Assembly: GCA_965261955.1 (NCBI GenBank)
Contig: CBDHEM010000071.1
Span: forward strand, 805,232 to 869,231
DNA length: 64,000 bases
From: JABAAI01 sp965261955
Lineage (GTDB): Bacteria; Spirochaetota; Leptospiria; Leptospirales; Leptonemataceae
Direction: 5' to 3'
Part shown: positions 15,365 through 29,720 of the stretch, piece after piece
Layout: each line of letters begins with the position of its first letter
Numbering within the stretch: position 1 is the stretch's first letter
Notes under the pieces: generated by a model
What the model was told of the DNA's origin: nothing
What the model saw: the letters and a program-made list of their open reading frames with translations, nothing else
The model's database searches: none
Program-made: the position numbers and the translations under genes

Positions 15365-16505
15365 ATTCAGCAGCATAGTCTTCTTCCTCAAATTTGATAG
15401 GGCTCTTATATCCTAAAAATGAATGTTTTCTATTATAGGCCTAGTATAAAATACCTCAATATACTCAAAAATATTTCTTCTAACTTCAAATATATTTAGA
15501 TATGTATTTTTATATACCTTCCCTATTTTCAAACTCCCAAAAAAAGACTCTGCAACAACATTATCATAATAGTTACCTTAATACCAGGAGTTTTGTTCTA
15601 TCTTTGCCCTAGCTTTGCCTTGGCAAAGCCTTCCAACACAAAGCCTTCCAATCGCAAAGCCTACCAATGCGGCTCATACTGGATACAAATCCATATTTAT
15701 CAAGCTTGCTCCTAAATTGATAACTCGCGTATTGACTTCCCCTGTCAAAATGAAAAATCAAACCCTTCCTTAGACTTATTTTGAGAGCTTATTTTGAGTA
15801 ACGGCTCTGTCCAAAGCTTCTATGGAAAGTTTCTAGGCAAAGCTTCTAGGCAAAGCTTCTATGCAAAACTTCTATGTAAAACTTCTATGTGAAACTTCTA
15901 GGACCATTTCTGTTTTCATGTGATCTACAAGAAACCAACCGACTATTTTTCTGTTACATAAATCAAGTATCACGCATAGATATAACCAACCTAGGTCTGA
16001 TTGAATGTAAGTGATATCAGAAACCCAGACCTGATTAGGTTCAAGGATATTAAATTCCTGTTATAGTCGTTTCTTAGAAATAGGGTAAGCGTTAAGGCAG
16101 AAGAGGTTGGCCCTCCACTTCTGATTACTGTATACACGGGCAGAAAGTCCTATATTTCTCATGACTTTAGCTACTCTATTTTCTGAAATCTTACATCCCA
16201 TATCATGCAATTCGGACGTGATCCTTGGAGATTGGAGAACCATAAATACCCTCAAACTTATGAAAAATATCTCTAATCATATTCTCAAGTTTTTGTGTCT
16301 CGAAAGCCCTTTTACTTGTTTAATGTTTTACCCAAACATTAAAGCCGCTCCTTGAAATCGTTAATAAAGAGCACATTTCCTGCATAGGAAATGAGGAGCG
16401 ATGTTTCTTCATAAATTGAAACTTCATTTCTGTGGTTTGATGAAAATGGCTACTGACTTTTTTAATATATTCCTCTCTTGACGAAGTTCGAATTTCTTTT
16501 TGCAA
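15365..16505 (-). pseudogene. IS3-family transposase OrfB remnant
   Basis: Recognisable blocks are scattered over several frames: MCSLLTISRSGFNVWVKH near 16320-16380, SPRITSELHDMGCKISENRV near 16160-16240 and the C-terminal HSFLGYKSPIKFEEEDYAAE near 15365-15420. The middle contains sequence compatible with an HxDxGSQY-like catalytic block near 15740. A run of short duplications at 15826-15905 destroys the reading frame. Confidence 0.75.
15826..15905. repeat. Short degenerate tandem repeat in the IS3 remnant
   Basis: Four to six imperfect copies of a roughly 15-bp unit of the type AGGCAAAGCTTCT / ATGTAAAACTTCT. A second cluster of AAAGCCTTCCA-like units lies at 15610-15670. Both look like local slippage expansions inside the dead transposase gene. 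Confidence 0.6.
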
Positions 16506-16753
16506 AGCCTAGACAATTCTGCCTCTATAGAACAATCAGGATCAACGTTATTAAACTCATATTTCCTACGCCATTTATAGAGTGTAGTTTCAGATACCTC
16601 AAAAGCTTCACTGACCTCTTTTGCTAAAAGCTTATTTTTGATCCAGTAGTCTACCGTATCCTTCTTAAATTGTTCATCATAGCGTTTAGCTGACGCCTTG
16701 ATAGTGTTTGTTTCCATGTTTTCTTCCTCCATAATGTAAAGTGGACTGTCCAC
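16424..16753 (-). pseudogene. IS3-family transposase OrfA
   Basis: A 97-109 aa frame with KRYDEQFKKDTVDYWIKNKL and VSEAFEVSETTLYKWRRKYE, the helix-turn-helix of IS3 OrfA, then a leucine-zipper-like ELSRLCKKKFELRQERNILK. The frame is intact, but its OrfB partner is not, so it is annotated as part of a dead element. The likely start is METNTIKASAKRYDEQ at about 16717. Confidence 0.7.
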
Positions 16754-16866
16754 TCTTTTGGGGGAAGGTCAGTGTTTGTTTCCATGTTATAAAACCCATG
16801 TTATAAAACTCATGCTCTCTTCCTCCATAACTTAAAGTGGACTGTCCACTCTTTTGGGGGAAGGTC
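16715..16866. repeat. Duplicated IS3 terminus (two copies about 98 bp apart)
   Basis: The segment AAAGTGGACTGTCCACTCTT plus TTGGGGGAAGGTCA occurs at about 16737-16770 and again at about 16833-16866. Both are preceded by TCTTCCTCCATAA. Either a partial tandem duplication of the IS end or a second element end. Confidence 0.7.
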
Positions 16867-16892
16867 ACTTACAATAGCGGAGTAGCTTAAAG

Positions 16893-17185
16893 AGGAACAT
16901 TCAGTGTTACCTTTTTACATGGGCTCTACATTAGCTTGTATAATAAATGATTCACGTACTAATGGCAACCTAGCACAGTCCCCTGTACTCCCTTCCGCAG
17001 TACATTTATTTCTACTAAACATACGGTCCGTTTGATAGACAATGTCCTGATCATTCTCAGGATAATAATTTATACGAGTGTTATTAGAAGTCTTACTATT
17101 TCAAGGGTTTATAAAGGTATATCTAACAGTTACTATATCACCTTCAGTATCATTTGAACAAAGCGACAGCAAAAAATAAAACTAC
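16893..17185 (-). pseudogene. Lipoprotein-like gene remnant
   Basis: A minus-strand frame with a possible lipobox (FLLSLC followed by SNDTEGDIVTVRYTFINP) is interrupted by a TGA and then continues as RINYYPENDQDIVYQTDRMF and CARLPLVRESFIIQANVEPM before a stop. No start codon is evident upstream. No family recognised. It fills the 390-bp gap between the IS3 debris and the next gene. Confidence 0.4.
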
Positions 17186-17255
17186 AACAGTTAACTGTTA
17201 AATACATATGCTTCACAAATACACTCGTCTAATAAAAATGCGAAGGCAACTTCTT

Positions 17256-17867
17256 TTATTTGTCAAACGAAAAACTATACGAATTCATTTTAAATTTTTC
17301 TACTTTTCCATTATCATACCAAGCAATTAACGCCGACAGGATGGAAGCAATTCCAATAACCGCTAAAGATTCCGAACTACTTAACTTTCCCACCGATTCT
17401 CCGGAAACTATATTTGGTAAAGTAAATAAACTATATGAATATAAAACTGTAACTGGAAAAGAAAGGAAAAATATAATTCGATACCTACGCGATACATCTT
17501 CCTTATAAATTTTTGGAGCAATCTCAGGCGGGAAACCGGGTGAGCCAAACTGGTCTAACAAGGACTGCTCCAATAATAAAACATCATGGCCTTCCTCATA
17601 AGCCTGTTGCCATTGGCGTTCAGTATAACGCCTACGAAAACCTTTTCGCTGAAGTGTATTTTTTTTATCACTAATATTGTAACCTTTTAAGGTTAAATCA
17701 GATGATACGGGTAAGAGATCTTGAAAACTTTTATGCTCTAAAAAATCTGGATGCTCAACGTTGAACTCATCACTTATAGGTAAAGTTTGAGCAAACAAAG
17801 AAAAATTCATATTTATAAGTACAATCAATAACAGCTCAATACGAAAATATTTATCAACTTTATACAT
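17256..17867 (-). CDS. Hypothetical exported membrane protein downstream of the adhesin gene
   Basis: 203 aa from the ATG at 17867, which begins a signal peptide (IELLLIVLINMNFSLFAQ). A basic region RKGFRRRYTERQWQQAYEEG and two hydrophobic segments near residues 130-150 and 165-185 follow. An upstream in-frame extension to 18071 overlaps the adhesin gene end and lacks signal-peptide character, so it is rejected. It lies 113 bp after the last adhesin frame on the same strand and may be co-transcribed. Function unknown. Confidence 0.6.
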   Translation of the reverse strand: MYKVDKYFRIELLLIVLINMNFSLFAQTLPISDEFNVEHPDFLEHKSFQDLLPVSSDLTLKGYNISDKKNTLQRKGFRRRYTERQWQQAYEEGHDVLLLEQSLLDQFGSPGFPPEIAPKIYKEDVSRRYRIIFFLSFPVTVLYSYSLFTLPNIVSGESVGKLSSSESLAVIGIASILSALIAWYDNGKVEKFKMNSYSFSFDK

Positions 17868-17979
17868 TCTCACGACACCCGTTAAAAATAATTCAGGGCA
17901 TATCCCTATATTTGATTTCTTTTGGAGTACAGTAACTATGACACAGCTTGCAATTAAATCTGATAAACCAAACCTTAGC

Positions 17980-20900
17980 CTATCTTTCGTTTTCAAGATA
18001 GGTATCAATATATAATTCGACTTCTTTATTTTCCAGTAAATCTTCAAGATTATCACCGGAAGATTTAACATGTGAATTTAAACTACTTCCTGCCCTTTTT
18101 TTTATGTCACCTAAGTGATTCTCTGTCCAATAGGCAATTTCTAATTCATTTTTTGCTTCAAAATAAGATAAGTCGGTAACAAGTCTTGATTCATCTAAAG
18201 AAGATATGTCCAAACTAAAGTCTGAAATCATTTCAGAAGAGGCCGAAACACTCATATTCTTAGCGTTGCCAATAATATCTTTTTCCATATGGATAAATTC
18301 AAGATTCGCTGCTGCCTCAACAGAATCAATAGAAAGCCCAAAACCACTTTCTTCTGGAGAAGAAACATAATCGAATGCAAGAGAACTTTCCAAGTCTGCA
18401 TTTAAACCACCAATCATTTGTGTTTCAACACCAGCATTATCTACTTCGGTATATGCCACCCCTAGCTCGAAGTCAAGACCCACCTTCTCAAAGGAAGTTT
18501 GCAAACTGGCTGAATCATCCCCGACAGAAGAGTATGCAACTTCACCAGCCTCCAAATGGAAACCCACCCCTCCTTCTCCAAAAAGCTGGACCTCCGCTCC
18601 CGAAACTTCTTCTCTGAAGTGGGCTATACTCAGATCTATACCTACATCCATATTTTTTAAAGAGGTTTCTAATTCAGTTGCTTCATCGGTAAGTATAAGT
18701 TCAAAATCACCAGCAACACTTCCATTCACACCTACTCCAGCTAAAAGCTGAGATTCCTCTACAAAAGAATTTTTCAAGTTTAATTCTAAACCAACATCTA
18801 CATTGAAACCAAAGTCGTCAATGGAACCCGAAATTCTCTTTTCATTTCCTAAAACATCAGACGAGTATGCTAATTCTCCCTCTAGCTCAAGATGAGCACC
18901 CTCCACACCAGCAGTAATAAATGATAGATCCCCTCCACCAAAAGTAGAATCACCCATTTGTACATCAGATATTTTACCGATATCTAATTGGAAATTTTTA
19001 GCAGCTACTTCAATATTAGTATTCTCTTCTGAAGAAAGACTCTCCACTTTACCAGAAAATTGAAATCCTATATTCTCTATATCAGCTCCCAAACCATCCT
19101 CTATACCATTCTCATCTACAGACGAACTTACATATGACACATCACTGATACCTACAGACAACGAAGAGACATCCACATCAAGCAAGCTATCATCACCCGT
19201 GCTACTATTTGTCAAACTAAGGGCACTTTCTAATTCTATGTTACCTAGCTCAGCTACACTATTGCTTTCTACACCATTCTCATCTACAGACGAACTTACA
19301 TATGACACATCACTGATACCTACAGACAACGAAGAGACATCCACATTAAGCAAACTATCATCACCCGTGCTACTATTTGTCAAACTAAGGGCACTTTCTA
19401 ATTCTATGCCGCCTAGCTCAGCTACACTACTGCTTTCTACACCATTCTCATCTACAGAACTACTTACATATGACACATCACTGATACCTACAAACAACGA
19501 AGAAACATCCACACTCAGTAAACTATCATCACCTGTGCTACTATTTGTCAAACTAAGGGCACTTTCTAATTCGATGCTACCTAGCTCAGCTACACTATTG
19601 CTTTCTACACCATTCTCATCTATAGACGAACTTACATATGACACATCACTCATACCTACAGACAACGAAGAGACATCCACATCAAGCAAGCTATCATCAC
19701 CTGTGCTACTATTTGTCAAACCAAGGGCACTTTCTAATTCTATGCTACCTAGCTCAGCTACACTATTGCTTTCTACACCATTCTCATCTACAGACGAACT
19801 TACATAAGACACATCACTGATACCTACAGACAACGAAGACACATCCACATTAAGCAAGCTATCATCACCCGTGCTACTATTTGTCAAACTAAGGGCACTT
19901 TCTAATTCGATGCCGCCTAGCTCAGCTACACTATTGCTTTCTACACCATTCTCATCTACAGACGAGCTTGCATATGACACATCACTGATACCTACAGACA
20001 ACGAAGAGACATCCACATTAAGTAAGCTATCATTGCCATTGCTACTATTTGTCAAACTAAGGGCACTTTCTAATTCTATGCTACCTAGCTCAGCTACACT
20101 ATTGCTTTCTACACCATTCTCATCTACAGACGAACTTACATAAGACACATCACTGATACCTACAGACAACGAAGAGACATCCACATCAAGCAGGCTATCA
20201 TTACCATTGCTACTATTTGTCAAACTAAGGGCACTTTCTAATTCTATGCTACCTAACTCAGCTACACTATTGCTTTCTACACCATTCTCATCTACAGACG
20301 AACTTACATATGACACATCACTGATACCTACAGACAACGAAGAGACATCCACATTAAGCAAACTATCATCACCTGTGCTACTATTTGTCAAACTAAGGGC
20401 ACTTTCTAATTCTATACCGCCTAGCTCAGCTACACTATTGCTTTCTATACCATTCTCATCTACAGACGAACTTACATATGACACATCACTGATACCTACA
20501 GACAACGAAGAGACGTCCACATCAAGCAAGCTATCATCACCCGTACTACTATTTGTCAAACTAAGGACACTTTCTAATTCTATGCTACCTAGCTCAGCTA
20601 CACTATTGCTTTCTACACCATTCTCATCTACAGACGAACTTACATATGACACATCACTAACACCTACAGACAACGAAGAGACATCCACATCAAGCAAGCT
20701 ATCATCACCATTGCTACTATTTGTCAAACTAAGGGCACTCTCTAATTCGATGCTACCTAGCTCAGCTACACTATTGCTTTCTACACCATTCTCATCTACA
20801 GACGAACTTACATATGACACATCACTGATACCTACAGACAACGAAGACACATCCACATCAAGCAGGCTATCATCACCATTGCTACTATTTGTCAAACTAA

Positions 20901-23900
20901 GGGCACTTTCTAATTCTATGCTACCTAACTCAGCTACACTATTGCTTTCTACACCATTCTCATCTACAGACGAACTTACATATGACACATCACTGATACC
21001 TACAGACAACGAAGAGACATCTATCACATGCTAAGCAAACTATCATCGCCATTGCTACTATTTGTCAAACTAAGAGCACTTTCTAATTCTATGCCGCCTA
21101 GCTCAGCTACACTATTGCTTTCTACACCATTCTCATCTACAGACGAACTTACATATGACACATCACTGATACCTACAGACAACGAAGAGACATCTACATC
21201 AAGCAAGCTATCAGCTACACTATTGCTTTTTACACCATTCTCATCTACAGATCACCTGTGTAAACTGTCTACTATTTGTCAAACTACTATTTGTCAAACT
21301 AAGGGCACTTTCTAATTCGATGCTACCTAGCTCAGCTACACTATTGCTTTCTACACCATTCTCATCTACAGACGAACTTACATAAGACACATCACTGATA
21401 CCTACAGACAACGAAGAGACATCCACATTAAGCAAGCTATCATCACCATTGCTACTATTTGTCAAACTAAGGGCACTTTCTAATTCTATGCTACCTAGCT
21501 CAGCTACACTACGGCTTTCTACACCATTCTCATCTACAGACGAACTTACATAAGACACATCACTGATACCTACAGACAACGAAGAGACATCCACATTAAG
21601 CAAACTATCATCACCTGTGCTACTATTTGTCAAACTAAGGGCACTTTCTAATTCTATGCTACCTAGCTCAGCTACACTATTGCTTTCTACACCATTCTCA
21701 TCTACAGACGAACTTGCATAAGACACATCACTTATACCTACAGACAACGAAGAGACATCCACATCAAGCAAACTATCATCACCTGTGCTACTATTTGTCA
21801 AACTAAGGGCACTTTCTAATTCTATGCTACCTAGCTCAGCTACACTATTGCTTTCTACACCATTCTCATCTACAGACGAACTTACATATGACACATCACT
21901 GATACCTACAGACAACGAAGAGACATCCACATTAAGCAAACTATCATCACCTGTGCTACTATTTGTCAAACTAAGGGCACTTTCTAATTCTATGCTACCT
22001 AGCTCAGCTACACTATTGCTTTCTACACCATTCTCATCTACAGACGAACTTACATATGACACATCACTGATACCTACAGACAACGAAGAGACATCCACAT
22101 CAAGCAGGCTATCATCACCATTGCTACTATTTGTCAAACTAAGGGCACTTTCTAATTCTATGCTACCTAGCTCAGCTACACTATTGCTTTCTACACCATT
22201 CTCATCTACAGACGAACTTACATAAGACACATCACTGATACCTACAGACAACGAAGAGACATCCACATTAAGCAAACTATCATCACCTGTGCTACTATTT
22301 GTCAAACTAAGGGCACTTTCTAATTCTATGCCACCTAGCTCAGCTACACTATTGCTTTCTACACCATTCTCATCTACAGACGAACTTACATAAGACACAT
22401 CACTGATACCTACAGACAACGAAGAGACATCCACATCAAGCAAGCTATCATCACCTGTGCTACTATTTGTCAAACTAAGGGCACTTTCTAATTCTATGCT
22501 ACCTAGCTCAGCTACACTATTGCTTTCTACACCATTCTCATCTACAGACGAACTTACATAAGACACATCACCGACATCTACAGACAACGAAGAGACATCC
22601 ACATTAAGCAAACTATCATCACCCGTGCTACTATTTGTCAAACTAAGGGCACTTTCTAATTCGATGCTACCTAGCTCAGCTACACTATTGCTTTCTACAC
22701 CATTCTCATCTACAGACGAGCTTGCATATGACACATCACTGATACCTACAGACAACGAAGAGACATCCACATTAAGCAAGCTATCATCACCCGTGCTACT
22801 ATTTGTCAAACTAAGGGCACTTTCTAATTCTATGCCACCTAGCTCAGCTACACTATTGCTTTCTACACCATTCTCATCTACAGACGAACTTACATAAGAC
22901 ACATCACTGATACCTACAGACAACGAAGAGACATCCACATTAAGCAAGCTATCATCACCTGTACTACTATTTGTCAAACTAAGGGCACTTTCTAATTCTA
23001 TGCTACCTAGCTCAGCTACACTATTGCTTTCTACACCATTCTCATCTACAGACGAGCTTACATATGACACATCACTGATACCTACAGACAACGAAGACAC
23101 ATCCACATTAAGCAAGCTATCATCACCTGTACTACTATTTGTCAAACTAAGGGCACTTTCTAATTCTATGCTACCTAGCTCAGCTACACTATTGCTTTCT
23201 ACACCATTCTCATCTACAGACGAACTTACATAAGACACATCACCGACATCTACAGACAACGAAGAGACATCCACATTAAGCAAACTATCATCACCCGTGC
23301 TACTATTTGTCAAACTAAGGGCACTTTCTAATTCTATGCTACCTAGCTCAGCTACACTATTGCTTTCTACACCATTCTCATCTACAGACGAGCTTGCATA
23401 TGACACATCACTGATACCTACAGACAACGAAGAGACATCCACATCAAGCAAGCTATCATCACCTGTGCTACTACTTGTCAAACTAAGGGCACTTTCTAAT
23501 TCTATGCCACCTAGCTCAGCTACACTATTGCTTTCTACACCATTCTCATCTACAGACGAACTTACATATGACACATCACTGATACCTACAGACAACGAAG
23601 AGACATCCACATCAAGCAAGCTATCATCACCTGTGCTACTATTTGTCAAACTAAGGGCACTTTCTAATTCTATGCCGCCTAGCTCAGCTACACTATTGCT
23701 TTCTACACCATTCTCATCTATAGAACTACTTACATAAGACACATCACTGATACCTACAGACAACGAAGAAACATCCACACCAAGCAAGCTATCATCACCT
23801 GTGCCACTATTTGTCAAACTAAGGGCACTTTCTAATTCTATGCTACCTAACTCAGCTACACTATTGCTTTCTACACCATTCTCATCTACAGACGAACTTA

Positions 23901-26347
23901 CATATGACACATCACTGATACCTACAGACAACGAAGAGACATCCACACCAAGCAAACTATCATCACCTGCGCTACTATTTGTCAAACTAAGGGCACTTTC
24001 TAATTCTATGCTACCTAGCTCAGCTACACTATTGCTTTTTACACCATTCTCATCTACAGACGAGCTTGCATATGACACATCACTGATACCTACAGACAAC
24101 GAAGAGACATCCACATCAAGCAAGCTATCATTGCCATTGCTACTATTTGTCAAACTAAGGGCACTTTCTAATTCTATGCTACCTAGCTCAGCTACACTAC
24201 GGCTTTCTACACCATTCTCATCTACAGACGAGCTTGCATATGACACATCACTGATACCTACAGACAACGAAGAGACATCCACATCAAGCAAGCTATCATC
24301 ACCTGTGCTACTATTTGTCAAACTAAGGGCACTTTCTAATTCTATGCTACCCAGCTCAGCTACACTATTGCTTTTTACACCATTCTCATCTACAGACGAA
24401 CTTACATAAGACACATCACTGATACCTACAGACAACGAAGAGACATCCACATTAAGCAAGCTATCATCACCTGTGCTACTATTTGTCAAACTAAGGGCAC
24501 TTTCTAATTCTATGCTACCTAACTCAGCTACACTATTGCTTTTTACACCATTCTCATCTACAGACGAACTTACATAAGACACATCACTGATACCTACAGA
24601 CAACGAAGAGACATCCACATCCATCACCATTAAGCAAGCTATCATCACCCGTGCTACTATTTGTCAAACTAAGGGCACTTTCTAATTCTATGCTACCTAA
24701 CTCAGCTACACTATTGCTTTCTACACCATTCTCATCTACAGACGAACTTACATATGACACATCACTGATACCTACAGACAACGAAGAGACATCCACATTA
24801 AGCAAGCTATCATCACCCGTGCTACTATTTGTCAAACTAAGGGCACTTTCTAATTCTATGCTACCTAACTCAGCTACACTATTGCTTTCTACACCATTCT
24901 CATCTACAGACGAGCTTGCATATGACACATCACTGATACCTACAGACAACGAAGAGACATCCACATCAAGCAAGCTATCATCACCTGTGCTACTATTTGT
25001 CAAACTAAGGGCACTTTCTAATTCTATGCTACCTAGCTCAGCTACACTATTGCTTTCTACACCATTCTCATCTACAGACGAACTTACATATGACACATCA
25101 CTGATACCTACAGACAACGAAGAGACATCCACATTAAGCAAACTATCATCACCTGTGCTACTATTTGTCAAACTAAGGGCACTTTCTAATTCTATGCTAC
25201 CTAGCTCAGCTACACTATTGCTTTCTACACCATTCTCATCTACAGACGAACTTACATATGACACATCACTGATACCTACAGACAACGAAGAGACATCCAC
25301 ATTAAGCAAACTATCATCACCTGTGCTACTATTTGTCAAACTAAGGGCACTTTCTAATTCTATGCTACCTAGCTCAGCTACACTATTGCTTTCTACACCA
25401 TTCTCATCTACAGACGAACTTACATAAGACACATCACTGATACCTACAGACAACGAAGAGACATCCACATCAAGCAAGCTATCATCACCATTGCTACTAT
25501 TTGTCAAACTAAGGGCACTTTCTAATTCGATGCTACCTAGCTCAGCTACACTATTGCTTTCTACACCATTCTCATCTACAGACGAACTTACATATGACAC
25601 ATCACTGATACCTACAGACAACGAAGAGACATCCACATCAAGCAGGCTATCATCACCCGTGCTACTATTTGTCAAACTAAGGGCACTTTCTAATTCTATG
25701 CTACCTAACTCAGCTACACTATTGCTTTCTACACCATTCTCATCTACAGACGAACTTACATATGACACATCACTGATACCTACAGACAACGAAGAGACAT
25801 CCACATTAAGCAAACTATCATCGCCATTGCTACTATTTGTCAAACTAAGGGCACTTTCTAATTCTATGCCGCCTAGCTCAGCTACACTATTGCTTTCTAC
25901 ACCATTCTCATCTACAGACGAACTTACATATGACACATCACTGATACCTACAGACAACGAAGAGACATCTACATCAAGCAAGCTATCATCACCTGTGCTA
26001 CTATTTGTCAAACTAAGGGCACTTTCTAATTCTATGCCGCCTAGCTCAGCTACACTATTGCTTTCTACACCATTCTCATCTACAGACGAACTTACATAAG
26101 ATACATCACTGATACCTACAGACAACGAAGAGACATCCACATTAAGCAAGCTATCATCGCCATTGCTACTATTTGTCAAACTAAGGGCACTTTCTAATTC
26201 TATACTACCTAGCTCAGCTACACTATTGCTTTCTACACCATTCTCATCTACAGAAGAACTTACATATGACACATCACTGATACCTACAGACAACGAAGAG
26301 ACATCCACATCAAGTAAACTGTCATCACCTGTGCTACTACTTGTCAC
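17980..26347 (-). pseudogene. 3' part of the giant adhesin gene, separated by frame breaks
   Basis: Four frames carry the same 56-residue repeats as the upstream gene: 26347-24584, 24648-21241, 21206-21024 and 21027-17980. The last ends in a non-repetitive tail of about 380 residues (after ENGIEDGLGADIENIGFQFS) to the stop at 17980. Breaks come from small rearrangements: a 10-bp insertion near 24617, a jumble at 21205-21300, and 5 extra bp near 21018. None of the fragments has a good start or ribosome binding site. This could be decay, assembly error in repeats, or stored sequence for recombination. Confidence 0.6.
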
Positions 26348-29300
26348 TTTCTAATTCTATGCCGCCTAGCTCAGCTACACTATTGCTTTCTACACCATTC
26401 TCTAAGGGCACTTTCTAATTCTATGCCACCTAGCTCAGCTACACTATTGCTTTTTACACCATTCTCATCTACAGACGAACTTGCATAAGACACATCACTT
26501 ATACCTACAGACAACGAAGAGACATCCACATTAAGTAAACTGTCATCACCTGTGCTACTATTTGTCAAACTAAGGGCACTTTCTAATTCTATGCCACCTA
26601 GCTCAGCTACACTATTGCTTTTTACACCATTCTCATCTACAGACGAACTTACATATGACACATCACTAATACCTACGGACAACGAAGAGACATCCACATC
26701 AAGCAAACTATCATCACCTGTGCTACTACTTGTCAAACTAAGGGCACTTTCTAATTCTATGCTACCTAGCTCAGCTACACTATTGCTTTTTACACCATTC
26801 TCATCTACAGACGAACTTACATAAGACACATCACTGATACCTACAGACAACGAAGAGACATCCACATCAAGCAAACTATCATCACCTGTGCTCCTATTTG
26901 TCAAACTAAGGGCACTTTCTAATTCTATGCCGCCTAGCTCAGCTACACTACGGCTTTCTACACCATTCTCATCTACAGACGAACTTACATAAGACACATC
27001 ACTGATACCTACAGACAACGAAGAGACATCCACATCAAGCAAGCTATCATCACCCGTGCTACTATTTGTCAAACTAAGGGCACTTTCTAATTCTATGCTA
27101 CCTAGCTCAGCTACACTATTGCTTTCTACACCATTCTCATCTACAGACGAACTTACATAAGACACATCACTGATACCTACAGACAACGAAGAGACATCCA
27201 CATTAAGTAAACTATCATCACCCGTGCTACTACTTGTCAAACTAAGGGCACTTTCTAATTCTATGCTACCTAGCTCAGCTACACTATTGCTTTTTACACC
27301 ATTCTCATCTACAGACGAACTTGCATAAGACACATCACTTATACCTACAGACAACGAAGAGACATCCACATTAAGTAAACTGTCATCACCTGTGCTACTA
27401 TTTGTCAAACTAAGGGCACTTTCTAATTCTATGCCACCTAGCTCAGCTACACTATTGCTTTTTACACCATTCTCATCTATAGAACTACTTACATAAGACA
27501 CATCACTGATACCTACAGACAACGAAGAGACATCCACATCAAGCAAACTATCATCACCTGTGCTACTACTTGTCAAACTAAGGGCACTTTCTAATTCTAT
27601 GCTACCTAGCTCAGCTACACTATTGCTTTTTACACCATTCTCATCTACAGACGAACTTACATAAGACACATCACTGATACCTACAGACAACGAAGAGACA
27701 TCCACATCAAGCAAACTATCATCACCTGTGCTCCTATTTGTCAAACTAAGGGCACTTTCTAATTCTATGCCGCCTAGCTCAGCTACACTACGGCTTTCTA
27801 CACCATTCTCATCTACAGACGAACTTACATAAGACACATCACTGATACCTACAGACAACGAAGAGACATCCACATCAAGCAAGCTATCATCACCTGTGCT
27901 ACTATTTGTCAAACTAAGGGCACTTTCTAATTCTATGCTACCTAGCTCAGCTACACTATTGCTTTCTACACCATTCTCATCTACAGACGAACTTACATAA
28001 GACACATCACTGATACCTACAGACAACGAAGAGACATCCACATTAAGTAAACTATCATCACCCGTGCTACTATTTGTCAAACTAAGGGCACTTTCTAATT
28101 CGATACTACCTAGCTCAGCTACACTATTGCTTTCTACACCATTCTCATCTACAGACGAGCTTGCATATGACACATCACTGATACCTACAGACAACGAAGA
28201 GACATCCACATTAAGCAAGCTATCATCACCCGTGCTACTATTTGTCAAACTAAGGGCACTTTCTAATTCTATGCTACCTAGCTCAGCTACACTACGGCTT
28301 TCTACACCATTCTCATCTACAGAACTACTTACGTAAGATACATCACTGATACCTACAGACAACGAAGAGACATCCACATTAAGTAAACTATCATCACCTG
28401 TACTACTATTTGTCAAACCAAGGGCACTTTCTAATTCTATGCTACCCAGCTCAGCTACACTATTGCTTTCTACACCATTCTCATCTACAGACGAGCTTGC
28501 ATATGACACATCACTGATACCTACAGACAACGAAGACACATCCACATTAAGCAAGCTATCATCACCCGTGCTACTATTTGTCAAACTAAGGGCACTTTCT
28601 AATTCGATGCCGCCTAGCTCAGCTACACTATTGCTTTCTACACCATTCTCATCTACAGACGAGCTTGCATATGACACATCACTGATACCTACAGACAACG
28701 AAGAGACATCCACATTAAGTAAGCTATCATTGCCATTGCTACTATTTGTCAAACTAAGGGCACTTTCTAATTCTATGCTACCTAGCTCAGCTACACTACT
28801 GCTTTCTACACCATTCTCATCTACAGACGAACTTACATATGACACATCACTGATACCTACAGACAACGAAGAGACATCCACATTAAGCAAGCTATCATCA
28901 CCTGTGCTACTATTTGTCAAACTAAGGGCACTTTCTAATTCGATACCGCCTAGCTCAGCTACGCTACTGCTTTCTACACCATCCTCATCTACAGACGAAC
29001 TTACATATGACACATCACTGATACCTACAGACAACAAAGACACATCCACATTAAGCAAGCTATCATCACCCGTGCTACTATTTGTCAAACTAAGGGCACT
29101 TTCTAATTCTATACCGCCTAGCTCAGCTACACTATTGCTTTCTATACCATTCTCATCTACAGACGAACTTACATATGACACATCACTGATACCTACAGAC
29201 AACGAAGAGACGTCCACATCAAGCAAGCTATCATCACCCGTACTACTATTTGTCAAACTAAGGACACTTTCTAATTCGATACCGCCTAGCTCAGCTACAC

Positions 29301-29720
29301 TATTACTTTCTACACCATTCTCATCTACAGACGAACTTACATATGACACATCACTAACACCTACAGACAACGAAGAGACATCCACATTAAGCAAGCTATC
29401 ATCACCTGTGCTACTATTTGTCAAACTAAGGGCACTTTCTAATTCTATACCGCCTAGCTCAGCTACACTATTACTTTCTACACCATTCTCATCTACAGAC
29501 GAACTTACATATGACACATCACTAATACCTACAGACAACGAAGAGACATCCACATTAAGCAAGCTATCATCACCTGTGCCACTATTTGTCAAACTAAGGG
29601 CACTTTCTAATTCTATGCCACCTAGCTCAGCTACACTACGGCTTTCTACACCATTCTCATCTACAGACGAACTTACATATGACACATCACTGATACCTAC
29701 AGACAACGAAGAGAGCTCAG
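19085..29720 (-). repeat. Tandem array of about 63 copies of a 168-bp (56-aa) coding repeat
   Basis: Unit: SSLSVGISDVSYVSSSVDEN, GVESNSVAELGSIELESALS, LTNSSTGDDSLLNVDV. Copies differ at few positions (GS/GG, N/D before VDV, T/N in NSSTGDD, V/A in YVSS). The mosaic distribution of these variants along the array suggests gene conversion and unequal crossing-over. The copy number is approximate (10.6 kb divided by 168). Confidence 0.95.
26341..26410 (-). other. Frame-breaking rearrangement inside the 168-bp repeats
   Basis: Relative to the unit, about 11 bp are missing after CTTGTCA at 26340, and a jump from ACACCATTCTC to TAAGGGCAC occurs near 26402. Together these end the long upstream frame at 26380 with the non-repeat residues REWCRKQ. 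Confidence 0.7.

Larger units (their letters stand above)
15290..16768 (-). mobile_element. Degenerate IS3-family element
   Basis: Remains of a two-frame IS3-type transposase read on the minus strand. The upstream terminus is GGACTGTCCACTCTTTTGGG (about 16743-16762), typical of IS3/IS150-like ends. The frame near the downstream end finishes HSFLGYKSPIKFEEEDYAAE. Many stops and frameshifts make it inactive. A fragment resembling the intergenic repeat family end (GTGTTGTAAAATGTAAATAA) lies beside it at about 15280-15300. Confidence 0.75.

Noticed and set aside
15271..17255. A second CRISPR array after cas2, as is common in II-C loci
   Set aside because: No copy of the repeat is present; the region is IS3 debris and a gene remnant.
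17867..18071. Upstream extension of the membrane protein gene
   Set aside because: It overlaps the adhesin gene end, and the internal ATG begins a typical signal peptide.
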